A DNA stretch of 57,573 nucleotides from Actinomycetota bacterium (lineage in GTDB: Bacteria > Actinomycetota > Acidimicrobiia > IMCC26256 > PALSA-555). Every line of letters starts with the position of its first letter. The stretch's first letter is position 1. Shown here piece by piece: positions 56,948 to 57,573 of the stretch. Below the pieces are notes generated by a model that saw nothing but the letters and a program-made list of their open reading frames with translations, searched no databases and was not told the origin of the DNA. The stretch covers positions 1 through 57,573 of the forward strand of contig VGBR01000001.1 of the NCBI GenBank assembly GCA_016870355.1. Direction: 5' to 3'. A program made the position numbers and the translations under genes.

Positions 56948-57406
56948 TCATCCCCTCCGTGACGCGAAGAACTCGCTGAGGAGCGCGGCGCACTCGGCGC
57001 CGCGCACCCCGGCAACCACCTCGACCTCGTGGTTCAGCCGAGGGTCGGCGCCAACGTTGTAGAGCGACCCGAGCGCGCCCGCCTTGGGATCCGCGGCACC
57101 AAACACCACCGAGTCGAGCCGAGCGGCCACCGCGGCGCCGGCGCACATCGGACACGGCTCCAACGTCACGACGAGCGTGCACCCGTCGAGCCGCCAACCA
57201 CCACGAGCTGAAGCCGCGTCACGCAACGCAAGAATCTCCGCGTGCGCAGTGGGATCCCCAGCGACTTCCCGCTCGTTGTGCCGCCGCGCGAGCACAGAAC
57301 CGTCGCGATCGACAACGACCGCACCAATGGGAACGTCATCGTGCGCGAGCGCAGCCCGCGCCTCTTCAAGCGCAACATCCATCAGTTCGTGATGATCGAG
57401 ACCCAT
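56948..57406 (-). CDS. tadA: tRNA-adenosine deaminase
   Basis: The ATG at 57406 after GAGGAAGAA gives 152 residues. The zinc deaminase motifs are TAHAEILALRDAA (His and catalytic Glu) and TLEPCPMCAGAAV (two Cys), with LNHEVEVVAGVR near the end. TadA converts the wobble A34 of tRNA-Arg(ACG) to inosine. An upstream 55-codon frame to 57571 overlaps a tRNA and is not coding. It lies between two tRNA-Ser genes on the same strand. Confidence 0.93.
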   Translation of the reverse strand: MGLDHHELMDVALEEARAALAHDDVPIGAVVVDRDGSVLARRHNEREVAGDPTAHAEILALRDAASARGGWRLDGCTLVVTLEPCPMCAGAAVAARLDSVVFGAADPKAGALGSLYNVGADPRLNHEVEVVAGVRGAECAALLSEFFASRRG

Positions 57407-57437
57407 TTCTTCCTCACTACCGATCACTCGGCTCGCC

Positions 57438-57460
57438 GCGGGGTGGCCTTGCCGCCCCGC
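57438..57460 (-). repeat. GGC-loop-GCC hairpin before tadA
   Basis: GCGGGG (57438-57443) pairs with CCCCGC (57455-57460) and GGC pairs with GCC around a CTT loop. It lies between the second tRNA-Ser and tadA and resembles the hairpin at 56703-56727, which follows the other tRNA-Ser. Confidence 0.4.
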
Positions 57461-57499
57461 AACCACCGTGCCACGGAACAGGTGGCGTCGGAGGGGGCA

Positions 57500-57525
57500 C
57501 ACGGGGGAGGCCTGCCTCCCCCGTG
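57500..57525 (-). terminator. Perfect 12-base-pair hairpin downstream of the right-edge tRNA
   Basis: CACGGGGGAGGC (57500-57511) pairs fully with GCCTCCCCCGTG (57514-57525) around a two-base loop. It starts 7 bases past the 3' end of the edge tRNA-Ser and should terminate it before tadA. Confidence 0.55.
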
Positions 57526-57531
57526 GTGAAG

Positions 57532-57573
57532 CGGAGGGAGTGGGATTCGAACCCACGGTGAGTTGCCCCACAC
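57532..57573 (-). tRNA. tRNA-Ser, 3' part only (cut by the window edge)
   Basis: The minus strand reads variable-arm bases, then CCGTGGGTTCGAATCCCAC as T arm and TCCCTCC plus G as the acceptor end, nearly the same as the complete tRNA-Ser at 56749-56833. The anticodon lies beyond the right edge, so the isoacceptor is unknown; the variable arm (GGGGCAACTC part) differs from the CGA tRNA. Confidence 0.75.

Overview
The window is about 57.6 kb of high-GC DNA with tightly packed genes, many GTG starts and several 1-8 base stop/start overlaps. Family content is actinobacterial: DUF3499, DUF3151, the histidine phosphatase/DUF3090/SCO1664-family trio, an F420-dependent luciferase-like oxidoreductase, an FrhB-type F420 protein, TIGR03084, a CsoR with the mycobacterial ligand spacing, and several acyl-CoA ligases. 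The class Acidimicrobiia is my best guess, but this is inference from gene content. The window lacks rRNA, phage structural genes, transposases, integrases and CRISPR arrays.

Layout. (1) 1-4.06 kb looks accessory: an exported beta-propeller-like protein cut by the left edge, a short-chain dehydrogenase remnant, a 3-helix membrane protein coupled to a 51-residue partner, and a glycine-rich lipoprotein with a polysaccharide deacetylase domain. That last gene sits between two 44-base direct repeats resembling the 3' half of tRNA-Arg, followed by a DUF664 remnant. (2) 4.06-13.8 kb holds envelope and housekeeping genes: a phosphatase-fold membrane protein, a flippase, a sulfotransferase, a phospholipase C-like phosphoesterase, a nucleoside phosphorylase-like protein, an amidase, a lytic transglycosylase and DUF3499. 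(3) 13.85-21.0 kb has a phytoene-desaturase-like oxidoreductase and, divergent to it, a five-gene operon joining an amino-acid-type ABC importer to a Rieske oxygenase and a second FAD oxidoreductase. (4) 21.3-31.6 kb has a lysozyme-like lipoprotein, a DSP/PTP-like phosphatase, a UbiB-like kinase, a DHA2 exporter, an Fpg/Nei glycosylase, DUF427, an F420-dependent oxidoreductase, a secreted lipoprotein, Lgt and a MacB/LolD-type ATPase, whose FtsX-like permease follows at 31.6-34.3 kb. (5) 34.3-45 kb is rich in acyl-CoA enzymes: acyl-CoA dehydrogenase, enoyl-CoA hydratase, two acyl-CoA ligases, an HMG-CoA-synthase-like/DUF35 fusion beside an SCP2-type thiolase, and a nitronate monooxygenase-like protein. 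PurE lies among them. (6) 45-57.5 kb holds GDP-mannose dehydratase, DUF3151, the conserved actinobacterial trio, a FAAL-like ligase, FrhB, DUF4328, a csoR/copA copper pair, DUF2505, metF, tadA and two serine tRNA genes.

No single feature is certain to be a new system. The best candidates are the ABC importer/Rieske/flavin operon, the HMGS-like/DUF35/thiolase pair whose synthase part lacks the usual nucleophile cysteine, the tRNA-Arg-like repeats bracketing the deacetylase, and the coupled membrane/micro-protein pair. Gene remnants at several junctions suggest deletion has been active here.
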